Assembly (NCBI GenBank): GCA_013822245.1
Contig: PNKE01000044.1
Coordinates: 1 to 64,000 of the forward strand
Reading direction: 5' to 3'
Length of the DNA stretch: 64,000 nt
Source of the DNA: Candidatus Solibacter sp.
GTDB lineage: Bacteria > Acidobacteriota > Terriglobia > Bryobacterales > Bryobacteraceae
In this document: piece by piece, positions 8,937 through 17,223 of the stretch
Position numbering within the stretch: the stretch's first letter is position 1
Layout of the letters: the number at the start of each line of letters is the position of its first letter
Notes under the pieces: generated by a model
What the model saw: the letters and a program-made list of their open reading frames with translations, nothing else
Database searches by the model: none
What the model was told of the DNA's origin: nothing
Made by a program: the position numbers and the translations under genes

Positions 8937-9314
8937 GTGAGCCAACCATTTCAAATCGAGATCAGCGAGCGGGATGGAGCCCGCATCCTGTCCATCTCCG
9001 GCTACCTGGACGCGCACACCGCACCGGCGTTTGAGTCGGCGATCGAAAACGAGCTGAAATCGGGCAAGGTGCGGCTGGTGGTGGACTGCGCCGGGCTGAC
9101 CTACATTTCGTCGGCTGGCCTGGGCGTCTTCATGAGTTTTCTTGAAGAGATCCGGGAGAAGGGCGGCGACATCAAGTTGGCCTCGATCGGACCAAAGGCG
9201 TTCCAGATCCTCGACGTGCTCGGTTTCCCGCGGTTGTTCGATATCGTCGAGACGGTGGAAGAGGCCGCCGGGCGGTTTGGCCCGCCGGGGGGGGCGCGAG
9301 ATGGATGCCTTTGA
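8937..9314 (+). CDS. Anti-sigma factor antagonist, STAS domain (RsbV/SpoIIAA-like)
   Basis: 125 residues from a GTG start; a single STAS domain. The phosphorylatable Ser lies in DCAGLTYISSAGLGVFM (Ser58/59). In partner switching, the unphosphorylated form binds the anti-sigma kinase and frees the sigma factor; the kinase inactivates it by phosphorylation. The next gene, overlapping by 14 bases, is that kinase type. The upstream phosphatase that would reactivate it appears broken. No sigma factor gene is adjacent. Confidence 0.88.
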   Translation: MSQPFQIEISERDGARILSISGYLDAHTAPAFESAIENELKSGKVRLVVDCAGLTYISSAGLGVFMSFLEEIREKGGDIKLASIGPKAFQILDVLGFPRLFDIVETVEEAAGRFGPPGGARDGCL

Positions 9315-9735
9315 ACGCACATTCACGCTGCTTGTGCCGTCGTCGACCGGAAACCTGGCGATGATCCGCGACTTCGTGGCCTCGGTCGGGGTGAAGGCGG
9401 GGTTTGAGGAGAATGAAGTGGCGCGGATCACGCTGGCGGTGGACGAAGCGTGCGCGAATGTGATCGAGCACGCCTATTCGCGGGACGAGAAGGGTCAGGT
9501 GACGATCCGGGCGACGCTGGACGATGAGGATCTGGCGTTCGAGATTATGGACAACGGCAGGGGTTTCGAGCCGCTTCGGGTGTCCGAGGACGATGTGGCG
9601 GAGTTGATCCGGCGGCGCAAGCCTGGCGGGCTGGGGATGAGGCTGATCCGGGCGGTGATGGACGACGTGAAATACCAGATCACGCCGGGCGAAATGAACG
9701 GACTGAGGATGGTAAAGCACATCAGGCGCGGCTGA
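9301..9735 (+). CDS. Anti-sigma factor / serine kinase, HATPase domain (RsbW-like)
   Basis: 144 residues from the ATG giving MDAFERTFTL; the frame is open further upstream, but that is shadow of the STAS gene. It is a single GHKL ATPase domain with N-box EACANVIEHAY (49-58), DNGRGF (84-89) and GGLGM (109-113). RsbW-like proteins bind a sigma factor and phosphorylate the STAS partner. The 14-base overlap with the STAS gene shows translational coupling, as expected for binding partners. Confidence 0.88.
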   Translation: MDAFERTFTLLVPSSTGNLAMIRDFVASVGVKAGFEENEVARITLAVDEACANVIEHAYSRDEKGQVTIRATLDDEDLAFEIMDNGRGFEPLRVSEDDVAELIRRRKPGGLGMRLIRAVMDDVKYQITPGEMNGLRMVKHIRRG

Positions 9736-9753
9736 GCAGGGGACAGGCCGGGA

Positions 9754-10995
9754 TTAAAGAGTGAGAGCCTTGACGGCGGCGTCGAGGAGGCTGGAGGAGT
9801 CCTGGAACCGGTCGGCGCGCAGTACCGTGACCGGGCCTGGGCCGTGCGGGGTCCAGCGGGCAAGCATGCGCTGGTTGGCAAACCCTTTGAAGACGGAAAC
9901 GACGGGTACGCCCATGGCGGCGGCGACATGCTGGCCGGCCGAGTCGTAGCCGAAATAGAGGCTGGAGGCGGCGATCATGGCGGCGAAGCTGGCGAACGAG
10001 CCGGTGTGGATACCGATGCGCTTGCCCTGTTCGCCGGCGGCTTCGACGGCGGCCCGGACGCGCGCTTCTTCCTCGCTGCCAGGGATGCCGGCGTCGATGA
10101 AGACCTGGGCGGGCAGGGAGGCGAGGTGGGCGGCGATATCGTGTTCGAAGAGATCGTCGATGCGCTTGGAATGGTTGCCGCCGACGCCGAAGCTGGCGGT
10201 GACGGCCGGGGATGGGCCGAACTGGTAGTTAAAACGCGGGTGGAGGTAGGGCTGGGCGTCGTTGATGCCGAGGGTTTGTTCGATCCAGCGCGCGGCGAGG
10301 ACGGGCAGGGGGTCGAGCGAGTCGCCGCCGAAGGCGCGGCTTGGGAAGAGGAAGTGGTTTTCGGCGGGGCAGAGGGGGAGCAGGCCGAGTTGGGAGAGCC
10401 GGGAGTCGGGGTCGAGCAGGATTGTGCCGGGTTGATCGCAGAGCTGGCGAAGCGGTTCGAACGTGGCGAGGCGTTCGGCGAGGGTTGACGAGCGGCCGTA
10501 CTCGACGGCGAACAAGGTCAGGCGGGGGTCGCGTTCGAAGAGTTCCCAGGCCTTGCTGGCGCCGGCGAGGATGATCCCGGCGGCGGGGAAACGGCGTTTG
10601 GCGGCGTCGAGGAAGAGGCTGGTGATGGAGATGTCGGCGCCGAGGGTGACCCTGGAAAGGACAATCACGCGTTTCGGCTCGCCGGTGATGGGGCGGACCG
10701 ATGAGACAACGCCGTAGCGGGCCAGCAGATCGGGGGCGCGCAGGGAGGGCAACGCGCGGGCGATCACGACGCTGAAGATGGCGGCGTAATCGGCGGCAAG
10801 ACGGGGATCGAAGAGATCGGCGAACGGTTCGATCAGACCGGTGAACAGCGCGCGCGCGGCGGAGCGGGCCTGGCGCGGATCATCGGAGAGTGCGGCCGAG
10901 GCGAGCGAACGGGCGTCGCTGTGGCTCCATGGACGGGCGTTCAGGCAATCGTCGAGGAGCCTTGCGGCGAGTTCGTCAGCCGAGATATTTGCCAA
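9754..10995 (-). CDS. Glycosyltransferase family 9 (heptosyltransferase-like) protein
   Basis: 413 residues. The C-terminal half has the GT-B features of heptosyltransferase-like enzymes: FGVGGNHSKRIDD, IGIHTGSFASFAAMI, then YFGYDSAGQHVAAAMGVPVVSVFKG (the sugar-nucleotide region DSGxxHxAAAxGxPxVxxFG) and a final RW.P.GPG. The N-terminal ~90 residues are helical and not recognised. GT9 enzymes add sugars to lipopolysaccharide core or similar glycans at the inner membrane. Its start overlaps the end of mtnP by 20 bases, so the two are likely co-translated though functionally unrelated. The donor cannot be stated. Confidence 0.7.
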   Translation of the reverse strand: MANISADELAARLLDDCLNARPWSHSDARSLASAALSDDPRQARSAARALFTGLIEPFADLFDPRLAADYAAIFSVVIARALPSLRAPDLLARYGVVSSVRPITGEPKRVIVLSRVTLGADISITSLFLDAAKRRFPAAGIILAGASKAWELFERDPRLTLFAVEYGRSSTLAERLATFEPLRQLCDQPGTILLDPDSRLSQLGLLPLCPAENHFLFPSRAFGGDSLDPLPVLAARWIEQTLGINDAQPYLHPRFNYQFGPSPAVTASFGVGGNHSKRIDDLFEHDIAAHLASLPAQVFIDAGIPGSEEEARVRAAVEAAGEQGKRIGIHTGSFASFAAMIAASSLYFGYDSAGQHVAAAMGVPVVSVFKGFANQRMLARWTPHGPGPVTVLRADRFQDSSSLLDAAVKALTL

Positions 10996-11839
10996 CGATA
11001 AGCTCCAGTTTGTTGCGGGTTGCGTCCGGGATGGTTGCGAGGTCCGTGATCAGGGCGTGCTCGAGCGCGGATGCGCAGGGACAGGCGCGCTCTCCGATGG
11101 GGAGGAGCCTGACGGCGGCGCGGACCACTTTCTGGGCGTTTTCGGCGTTATGGACGAGGTTGCGGATGATGTCGGCGACGGTGACGGCGTCGTGGCCGGG
11201 ATGCCAGCAGTCGTAGTCGGTGACCATGGCGATGGTGGAGTAGCAGATTTCGGCTTCGCGGGCGAGTTTGGCTTCCTGGAGGTTGGTCATGCCGATGACG
11301 TCCATGCCCCAGCTGCGATAGAGGTTGGATTCGGCCTTGGTGGAAAAGGCGGGGCCTTCCATGCAGATGTAAGTTCCGCCCAGTTTGGCGGGGACGCCGG
11401 CTTCGGTGCAGGCTTCCTTGAGAAGGCGGGCGAGTTTGCCGCAGATGGGATCGCCGAAGCTGACGTGGGCGACCAGGCCTTCGCCGAAAAACGTGGACTT
11501 GCGGCCCATGGTGCGGTCGACGAACTGGTCGGGGATGACGAAGTCGAGCGGCTTGTGTTCTTCCTTGAGCGAACCGACGGCGCTGAGCGAGACGATCCAT
11601 TCGACGCCAAGCTGCTTGAACCCGTGGATGTTGGCGCGGAAGTTCAACTCCGACGGGCTGATGCGGTGGCCACGGCCGTGGCGGGCGAGGAAGGCGACGG
11701 GTTTGCCTTCCAGACCGCCGAGGATGTAGGCGTCAGAGGGGTCGCCGAAAGGGGTTTCCAGGCGCACCTCGCGCTGTCCAGTGAATCCGGGCATGGAATA
11801 GAGCCCGCTGCCGCCAACGATACCGATTTTCGCTTCCAA
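10976..11839 (-). CDS. mtnP: S-methyl-5'-thioadenosine phosphorylase
   Basis: 287 residues from a TTG start (MEAKIGIVGG). The TTG is favoured because AAAGGAG lies 8 bases before it; GTG at 11848 sits within that ribosome site. The phosphorylase cleaves methylthioadenosine to adenine and methylthioribose-1-phosphate in methionine salvage. Motifs: GIVGGSGLY phosphate-binding start, HGRGHRISPSELNFRANI, MEGPAFSTKAES, and GMTNLQEAKLAREAEICY with the base-binding TDYDCWH. It overlaps the downstream GT9 gene by 20 bases. An open frame extends upstream to 13207 but is only a shadow of glcE. Confidence 0.93.
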   Translation of the reverse strand: MEAKIGIVGGSGLYSMPGFTGQREVRLETPFGDPSDAYILGGLEGKPVAFLARHGRGHRISPSELNFRANIHGFKQLGVEWIVSLSAVGSLKEEHKPLDFVIPDQFVDRTMGRKSTFFGEGLVAHVSFGDPICGKLARLLKEACTEAGVPAKLGGTYICMEGPAFSTKAESNLYRSWGMDVIGMTNLQEAKLAREAEICYSTIAMVTDYDCWHPGHDAVTVADIIRNLVHNAENAQKVVRAAVRLLPIGERACPCASALEHALITDLATIPDATRNKLELIVGKYLG

Positions 11840-12001
11840 GAGATGCACTCCTTTGCCGGGTTGAGGCGCGGTGACCGGCGCCACTCTCACATGATGATTC
11901 ATGGGCGGGGCGGCGCGCCACCGGTTGCGGGAAAGCGTGTGCGGGCGGAGGGTATGGGCGGCGGCGGAATCTGACACAATATTGAGAATCGGTACGCACA
12001 G

Positions 12002-13135
12002 GTGAAGACGGTCCAGCCAACGACTTCGAACGAACTGCGCGAGGCGCTGAGAGAGGCCGCGTCGGTGGACCGGCGCATCGTGCTTGGCGGGGGATTCACC
12101 AAAGACGCGATGGGCGGGGCGGTGGCCGATGCCGGGACGCGGATTTCCACAGCGGGGTTGAAGCGCGTGCTGGCCTATGAGCCGAAGGATCTGACGGTGT
12201 CGGTGGAAGCCGGGCTGCCGTATGCGGAACTGACGGCGATGCTCGACGGCGAAAAGCAGATGATCCCGCTGGATCCGCCGCTGGGCGAGGTGTCGACGGT
12301 GGGCGGGGTGGCGGCGGCGAATCTGAGCGGGTCGAGGCGCAGGCTGTATGGGACGGCGCGCGACCTGGTGATCGGAATGTCTTACTGCACGGTGGAGGGC
12401 GACGTCGCCGAGACCGGCGCTCTGGTGGTGAAAAGCGTGGCGGGCTACGACATACACAAGCTGCTGATCGGGAGCTTCGGGACGCTGGCGGCGATTGCAA
12501 GCGTGAATTTCAAGGTGTCGCCGGCGCCGGAGGTAACGCGGACGTTTGTGTTCAGCCATGGCGCGGCCGGGCAGGCGATGGAGACGCGGGGGCGGATTGC
12601 TGGCAGCGTGTTGCAGCCGGCGGCGGTGGATTACCTGAATCCGGAGGCGGCGTTCAGAGCGGGTCTGAAGGGACATTTGATTCTGGTACGGGCGGCAGGG
12701 ACCGAGCGGTTGCTGGCGCGGTATGCGGCGGAGCTGGCGGGGGCCGATGTGTATGAAGGCGCGCGGGAGGCGGCGGTGTGGGAGGCGATCGGGGCGATGG
12801 CGCCGAGGTGGGTGGGCGAAGATGGCGGGTTGGCGGTGGTGAAGCTGGCGCACGGGGCGAAGGCGATCGCGGAGATTGAAGCATCGGCCGATGGGCCGGT
12901 GTGGTCGCAGGCGTTGAGCGGGGTGACGCGGGTGGGGTGCAGGGATGCGGGGGCGGTGAGGAAGGCGTTTGGGCTGGGGCATGCGGGGGTGGTGGAATGG
13001 TCGGATGCGTCGAGGCGGGAGGGGTTTGAACTGTGGCCGGAGCCGGGCGCGGATTTCGAGTTGATGAAGCAGTTGAAGGCGGTGTTTGATCCCAAGGGGC
13101 TGTTGAATCCGGGGAGGCTGAATGGGCGGATCTGA
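12002..13135 (+). CDS. glcE: Glycolate oxidase FAD-binding subunit GlcE
   Basis: 377 residues from GTG. It is a PCMH-type FAD-binding protein: RRIVLGGGFTKD, the pyrophosphate loop around IPLDPPLGEVSTVGGVAAANLSG, and VVKSVAGYDIHKLLIGSFGTLAAI typical of GlcE. With GlcD and GlcF it oxidises glycolate to glyoxylate with electrons passing to quinone. Its stop overlaps the glcF start by 14 bases. No glcD lies next to it. It is divergent from mtnP, with a 162-base gap holding both promoters. Confidence 0.87.
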   Translation: MKTVQPTTSNELREALREAASVDRRIVLGGGFTKDAMGGAVADAGTRISTAGLKRVLAYEPKDLTVSVEAGLPYAELTAMLDGEKQMIPLDPPLGEVSTVGGVAAANLSGSRRRLYGTARDLVIGMSYCTVEGDVAETGALVVKSVAGYDIHKLLIGSFGTLAAIASVNFKVSPAPEVTRTFVFSHGAAGQAMETRGRIAGSVLQPAAVDYLNPEAAFRAGLKGHLILVRAAGTERLLARYAAELAGADVYEGAREAAVWEAIGAMAPRWVGEDGGLAVVKLAHGAKAIAEIEASADGPVWSQALSGVTRVGCRDAGAVRKAFGLGHAGVVEWSDASRREGFELWPEPGADFELMKQLKAVFDPKGLLNPGRLNGRI

Positions 13136-14447
13136 GCACGCGCAGGCGGCGATGGTGGCCAGTCCGGCGCGGCATCCGGATGCGCCGAAATTCGCCGATC
13201 TGGACAAGTGCGTGCACTGCGGGCTGTGCCTGAACGCGTGTCCGACGTATCGCGAACTGGGCGTGGAGATGGATTCGCCGCGCGGGCGGATCTATCAGAT
13301 GGCGCAGGTGGCGTCGGGGCAGATGGAGGCGGGGCGGGCGTATCTGGAGCATATCGACCTGTGCCTGGCGTGCCGGGGGTGCGAGTCGGCATGCCCGTCG
13401 GGGGTGCCGTACGGGCGGCTGATCGAGGCGGCGAGGACGGAGATCTCGGCTTCGATCAGGCGGCCGTTGCATATACGGATGTTGAGGTCGTTCATATTCG
13501 GCCGGGTCCTGCCTTCAAGGGCGTGGATGAAGACGCTGGGGGCGGTGCTGTATCTGTATCAGGCGAGCGGATTGAGAGCCATTACTGAGGGCAGCGGCTT
13601 GCTGCGGCTGTTCGGCAAGATAGGGCGGGTGGCGCCGCTGGCGCCGGCGGCCGAGGTTCCGTTCTTCTTCGACCAGATCGGAAAGACGTACCCGGCGGAG
13701 GGCGAGAGGCGGTTCCGGGTGGCGCTGCTCGCCGGGTGTATCGCCAATGTCTTCTTTGCCAGGTTGAACGAGGCGACGGTCAGGGTGCTGCGGAAAAATG
13801 GCTGCGAGGTGGTGATTCCGGGCGATCAGACGTGCTGCGGGGCGCTGCACGCCCATGCCGGAGAGCGCGATCATGCGCGGGCGCTGGCGCGCAAGAACAT
13901 CGACGCCCTGCTGCCGGGCGGCTATGACGCGATATTGACCAACGCCGCGGGTTGTGGGTCGACGTTGAAGGAGTATCACGAACTGCTTGAATCTGATGAG
14001 GGTTATGCCGGCAAGGCGAAGCAGTTTGTTGCAGGGATGCGGGACGTGACGGAGTTTCTGGCGTCGATTGAGTTGAACCCCGCGATGAGGCAACTGGATT
14101 TGCTGGTGACGTACCAGGATTCATGCCACCTGCTGCACGGGCAGAAGATACGGAATGCTCCGCGGGAACTGCTTTCAGCGATTCCGGGCTTAAGGCTGAA
14201 GGAGTTGCCGCAGGCGGAGATCTGCTGCGGCAGCGCGGGGATTTACAACATCGTTCACGACGGGATTGCGGCGTCGCTGCTGGAGAGCAAGATGGCGATG
14301 GTGAACCTCACGGGCGCCTCGGTCCTGGCTACGGCCAACCCCGGCTGCATGTTGCAGCTCAGGGCGGGCGTTGAGCGGCACGGCGGAGGACAGCGGGTGC
14401 TGCATGTGGTGGAACTGCTGGACGAGGCTTACGGTCCGGGGGACTGA
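13122..14447 (+). CDS. glcF: Glycolate oxidase iron-sulfur subunit GlcF
   Basis: 441 residues. Two [4Fe-4S] ferredoxin motifs: CVHCGLCLNAC (C30, C33, C36, C40) and CLACRGCESAC (C81, C84, C87, C91). Two heterodisulfide-reductase-like CCG domains follow: GDQTCCGALHAHAG and AEICCGSAGIYN. The subunit carries electrons from GlcD/GlcE to the membrane. Its start overlaps glcE by 14 bases. The 3' end overlaps the convergent minus-strand gene by 19 bases. A related (Fe-S)-binding lactate-type subunit is possible but pairing with glcE supports this call. Confidence 0.9.
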   Translation: MGGSEHAQAAMVASPARHPDAPKFADLDKCVHCGLCLNACPTYRELGVEMDSPRGRIYQMAQVASGQMEAGRAYLEHIDLCLACRGCESACPSGVPYGRLIEAARTEISASIRRPLHIRMLRSFIFGRVLPSRAWMKTLGAVLYLYQASGLRAITEGSGLLRLFGKIGRVAPLAPAAEVPFFFDQIGKTYPAEGERRFRVALLAGCIANVFFARLNEATVRVLRKNGCEVVIPGDQTCCGALHAHAGERDHARALARKNIDALLPGGYDAILTNAAGCGSTLKEYHELLESDEGYAGKAKQFVAGMRDVTEFLASIELNPAMRQLDLLVTYQDSCHLLHGQKIRNAPRELLSAIPGLRLKELPQAEICCGSAGIYNIVHDGIAASLLESKMAMVNLTGASVLATANPGCMLQLRAGVERHGGGQRVLHVVELLDEAYGPGD

Positions 14448-15235
14448 CGCGCGTGGCCGAGCACGGCCGAGCGGGTTTTGCCGAGGGTGATTTCCAGGGT
14501 CTCCTTCGGAAGGCTTGTGACCAGCGGTTTAATCGCCCAGGAGAGAAGTCCGGGCACGCCGCGGGTGAGCGAAACCGAGCGCAACTCCATGACCACGCCG
14601 CCTTCGATCTCTTCGACATGCCACCAGCTGTTAAGCCGCCAGAGGAAGCCGAAGCCCGTGCCTTCGGGTTTGCGGCGTTCGTCAGGCTGGCCGAGGTTGT
14701 CGACTTCGAGGATGCGGGTGGAGCGGACGGCGCCCTGCCAGCGGCCGGGCTTAAGTTCGCGATAGGCGGTTGAGAATTCGTAATCGAGCGCGACGGTGAT
14801 CACCCGCTTTTTCACGGTGCGCATGGAGGATGTGAAGCCGCCGCCGCCGTCGCGGGAGATCAGGCGCGAGTCGACGGTATCGGGGGCGTAGATGCGCTTG
14901 TGGCTGTCGATGTCCTGGAGGATGCGCAGCGCGTGGGCGGCCTTGGCTCCGGGGACGAAGATGGCGCCTGTCCAGTCGTGGACCAGGCCGTGGTGGATTT
15001 CGGTGGCGGGTTCGTGGTTGGTGGGCGAGACCAGGACGCCGCGGGCTTTGAGCTGGGCGAGGCGATCGGGATTGGACGCGCTCCAGAGGAAGGGTTGGGA
15101 ACCGGAGGCGCGGGCCGACATCTGGCGTCCGGCAACATCCATGAAGGCTTCGAACTCCTTCACGGTGCGGGGCGCGAGATCGATGTCCCCGGCGCCGCCC
15201 TGGGCCAGCAGCACGGAAAGCAGAAGCCAACTCAT
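14429..15235 (-). CDS. Exported protein of unknown function
   Basis: 268 residues. A short hydrophobic start (MSWLLLSVLLAQGGAG) looks like a signal peptide ending near AQG. The body has FEAFMDVAGRQMSAR, IHHGLVHDWTGAIFVPG, a segment reading RVITVALDYEFSTAYRELKPGRW, and a C-terminal part (GFGFLWRLNSWWHVEEIEGGVVMELRS) that resembles beta strands of START/SRPBCC-like folds. I recognise no catalytic motif. It starts in a 4-base overlap with the beta-lactamase-like gene and is probably co-transcribed with it. Confidence 0.7.
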   Translation of the reverse strand: MSWLLLSVLLAQGGAGDIDLAPRTVKEFEAFMDVAGRQMSARASGSQPFLWSASNPDRLAQLKARGVLVSPTNHEPATEIHHGLVHDWTGAIFVPGAKAAHALRILQDIDSHKRIYAPDTVDSRLISRDGGGGFTSSMRTVKKRVITVALDYEFSTAYRELKPGRWQGAVRSTRILEVDNLGQPDERRKPEGTGFGFLWRLNSWWHVEEIEGGVVMELRSVSLTRGVPGLLSWAIKPLVTSLPKETLEITLGKTRSAVLGHARQSPGP

Positions 15236-16302
15236 TTCACTTCGTCTTTCAGCATGATTCTGAGCATCTCGGCGGCGATGGCGGAAGTGCCGCCGTTTTC
15301 CATGTTGGAGAGCACGGCGATGGCGATGCCCTTCTCGGGCGCCAGCAGCAGATGGGTATTGGCGCCCTGCTGTCCGCCGCTATGTTGAACCACTTTCACG
15401 CCCTCGGCCTCGGCGATATTCCATCCGAGCCCGTAGCCGGTGGTTTCGCCGTTCGAGAGCTTCTGGCGGGTCCACATGGTTTCCAGGCTCTGGCGGCTGA
15501 CGATCTGCCCGGCCAGAAGAGCGCGGGCATAAAGGACCAGATCGCCGGCCGTGGCGAGCCAGCCACCGCCGGGCAGTTTGTTGCTTGTGTCGGCCAGATC
15601 GCAGTTTTCGATCGTGCCATCCTTGCGGGCGCGGTAGCCGCGGGCGCGGTAGGGGATGAGGGCATGGGTGTCGTCGGGCCTAATGGATTCGACGCCGGCG
15701 GGGACGAGGATGGTTTCACGAACGAAGCCGGCGTAGTCAATTTTGGCCGCGCGCTCGACGACGGCGCCGGCGAGGTTGAAGCCGTAGGTGGAATAGAGGT
15801 ACTTCGAGCCGGGCTGGTGTTCGAGCGGGTCCATGGCGAAGATGAGCAGGGATTCCAGAACGCCTGAGTAGTGGCGGGTGGAGTTGAAGTCGTTGCCCCT
15901 GTAGTGGCGGATGCCGCTCTGGTTGGCGAGCAGGCGCCGGGTGGTGACGGGCCATTGCTTTTTAGGGAACGGGACGTAGGATTGGACTTCGGCATCGAGA
16001 TCCAGTTGTCCCTTCTCGACGAGGACCATGGCGGCGGTGGCGGTGAAGGTCTTGGAGATGGATGCCAGGCGGAAGGCGGTGCGGGGCGTTGCGATAACGT
16101 GGTTTTCGAGATCGGAGAAACCCCAGGCGCGGGTCCAGACGGGGCCGTCTCCGGAGGCGACGGCGACCGAAAGCCCCGGGATGCGGGCGGCGGAGATGCC
16201 CGCGGCGGCGGCCTGCACCAGGGCGGCCTCCTGCGTCTTGGTGACCTCGGCACAGAGAGGCAGGCAGAGCGTCAGGCTGAGAAGGGGCAACAGGCGTTTC
16301 AT
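15232..16302 (-). CDS. Serine hydrolase, class C beta-lactamase-like family
   Basis: 356 residues from the ATG giving MKRLLPLLSLTLCLPLCAEV, a signal peptide; an upstream in-frame ATG at 16320 is less likely. The catalytic SxxK is SISK (Ser81, Lys84). The YxN position reads YSTYGFN and the third motif is HSGGQQG rather than KTG. This family includes D-aminopeptidases, esterases and penicillin-binding-protein homologues, so antibiotic hydrolysis should not be assumed. It is exported and followed by an overlapping exported protein of unknown role. Confidence 0.85.
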   Translation of the reverse strand: MKRLLPLLSLTLCLPLCAEVTKTQEAALVQAAAAGISAARIPGLSVAVASGDGPVWTRAWGFSDLENHVIATPRTAFRLASISKTFTATAAMVLVEKGQLDLDAEVQSYVPFPKKQWPVTTRRLLANQSGIRHYRGNDFNSTRHYSGVLESLLIFAMDPLEHQPGSKYLYSTYGFNLAGAVVERAAKIDYAGFVRETILVPAGVESIRPDDTHALIPYRARGYRARKDGTIENCDLADTSNKLPGGGWLATAGDLVLYARALLAGQIVSRQSLETMWTRQKLSNGETTGYGLGWNIAEAEGVKVVQHSGGQQGANTHLLLAPEKGIAIAVLSNMENGGTSAIAAEMLRIMLKDEVK

Positions 16303-16402
16303 CACTTCTAGGTGTACCACTTTGGCTTCCGATTCCCCTTTTCACGGAGAGAAAGTGGGAGTACTCTGTGGGCGTGAGGTCCTGAAGAAAGGAGATGCCG
16401 CC

Positions 16403-16600
16403 ATGGCAGAGACTTCCCCACTTCAGCCCGTTCTCAGTCCGCGGGAGTGGGCGTTCATCGCCCGGCTGCTCAGGAGCGAGCAGGACAAGCTGCTGCACGA
16501 ACTCAACCACACCTCGACGCGCGCCTTTCGCGAGACCCTGCACGCGCAGCTTGAAATCGCCGAGAGTCTGATCGCCCGTATTCCCGACGTCGAGGAGTGA
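16403..16600 (+). CDS. Small uncharacterised protein (65 aa)
   Basis: The ATG at 16403 is preceded by AAAGGAG with 8-base spacing, a strong ribosome site that fixes the start although the frame is open upstream. The product (MAETSPLQPVLSPREW...) is acidic and helical, with a predicted helix around FIARLLRSEQDKLLHELNH followed by a second helix. No family is recognised. It ends 5 bases before the next small gene and heads a three-gene set with it and a YbaK-like deacylase. Confidence 0.75.
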   Translation: MAETSPLQPVLSPREWAFIARLLRSEQDKLLHELNHTSTRAFRETLHAQLEIAESLIARIPDVEE

Positions 16601-16605
16601 CTGAC

Positions 16606-16746
16606 ATGGACCGCAAACAGCACCCGATGGTGATCCGTCCCTGGAACGCCGGCCGTCCGCATGCGCCCTATGCGGGGCGGACGGCAGGCAAGAACCGAAC
16701 CACGCAGCCCCGCCGGAAACAGGCGGTGAAACGGAGCAAACCATGA
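16606..16746 (+). CDS. Tiny basic protein (46 aa)
   Basis: ATG at 16606, 5 bases after the previous stop; the stop TGA overlaps the ATG of the next gene as ATGA at 16743. The product is rich in Arg, Lys and Pro (start MDRKQHPMVIRPWN, end KQAVKRSKP). It is too short for most gene callers; tight spacing on both sides supports translation. No family is recognised; a nucleic-acid or ribosome-associated role is only a guess from charge. Confidence 0.6.
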   Translation: MDRKQHPMVIRPWNAGRPHAPYAGRTAGKNRTTQPRRKQAVKRSKP

Positions 16747-17222
16747 CAACGCTCGACCGGCTGATCGCCTTGCTTGAAATGAGGGAGGTCGCCTACACGC
16801 ACGATCTGCACCCGCTTACCTACACGGCCCGCGAAACGGCCTCGGCGGAGCATGTTCCGCCGCGCTGTTTCGCCAAGACCGTGGTGGTCCATTTTTCAGA
16901 CGGGTTCGCCATGGCCGTGGTTCCGGCAGACCGTCATGTGGATCTCGAAGAGCTGCGCCTCGCCTTCGGCAGCCGCAACCTCCGGCTCGCCACCGAGCAT
17001 GAACTTCAGGAGCTGTTCCCGGAGTGCGAACTGGGCGCGATGCCGCCGTTCGGCAACGGCACGCTTTTCGATATGCCGGTGTGGGCCGACGGGCTGATCA
17101 TGGCCGAGGAGAACATCTGCTTTAATGCGGGCACGCACCGCGATGTGGTGAGGATGTCGGCCGAGGAGTGGGAACAGCTGGTAAAGCCGTCGGTGCTGGC
17201 ATTCGCGCAAGTGGGGCGGTAG
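16743..17222 (+). CDS. YbaK/ProX-type aminoacyl-tRNA deacylase domain protein
   Basis: 159 residues, the length of a stand-alone YbaK/EbsC domain. Family features include FAKTVVVHFSDGFAMAVVPADRHVDLEEL (the conserved Lys in KTV), LATEHELQELFPECELGAMPPFGN, and a final GTHRDVVRMSAEEWEQL. These enzymes hydrolyse mischarged tRNAs in the cytosol; the substrate varies by subgroup and cannot be read here. The start overlaps the preceding tiny gene by ATGA, so translation is coupled. Confidence 0.88.
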   Translation: MTTLDRLIALLEMREVAYTHDLHPLTYTARETASAEHVPPRCFAKTVVVHFSDGFAMAVVPADRHVDLEELRLAFGSRNLRLATEHELQELFPECELGAMPPFGNGTLFDMPVWADGLIMAEENICFNAGTHRDVVRMSAEEWEQLVKPSVLAFAQVGR

Positions 17223-17223
17223 A

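Noticed and set aside
11849-13207. 450-residue N-terminal extension of mtnP
   Set aside because: It is antisense to glcE, Arg/His/Pro-rich, and the real mtnP domain begins at the TTG with its own ribosome site.
15232-16302. Antibiotic-resistance beta-lactamase
   Set aside because: SxxK is present but the YxN and KTG positions are changed, and this family mostly contains esterases and peptidases.
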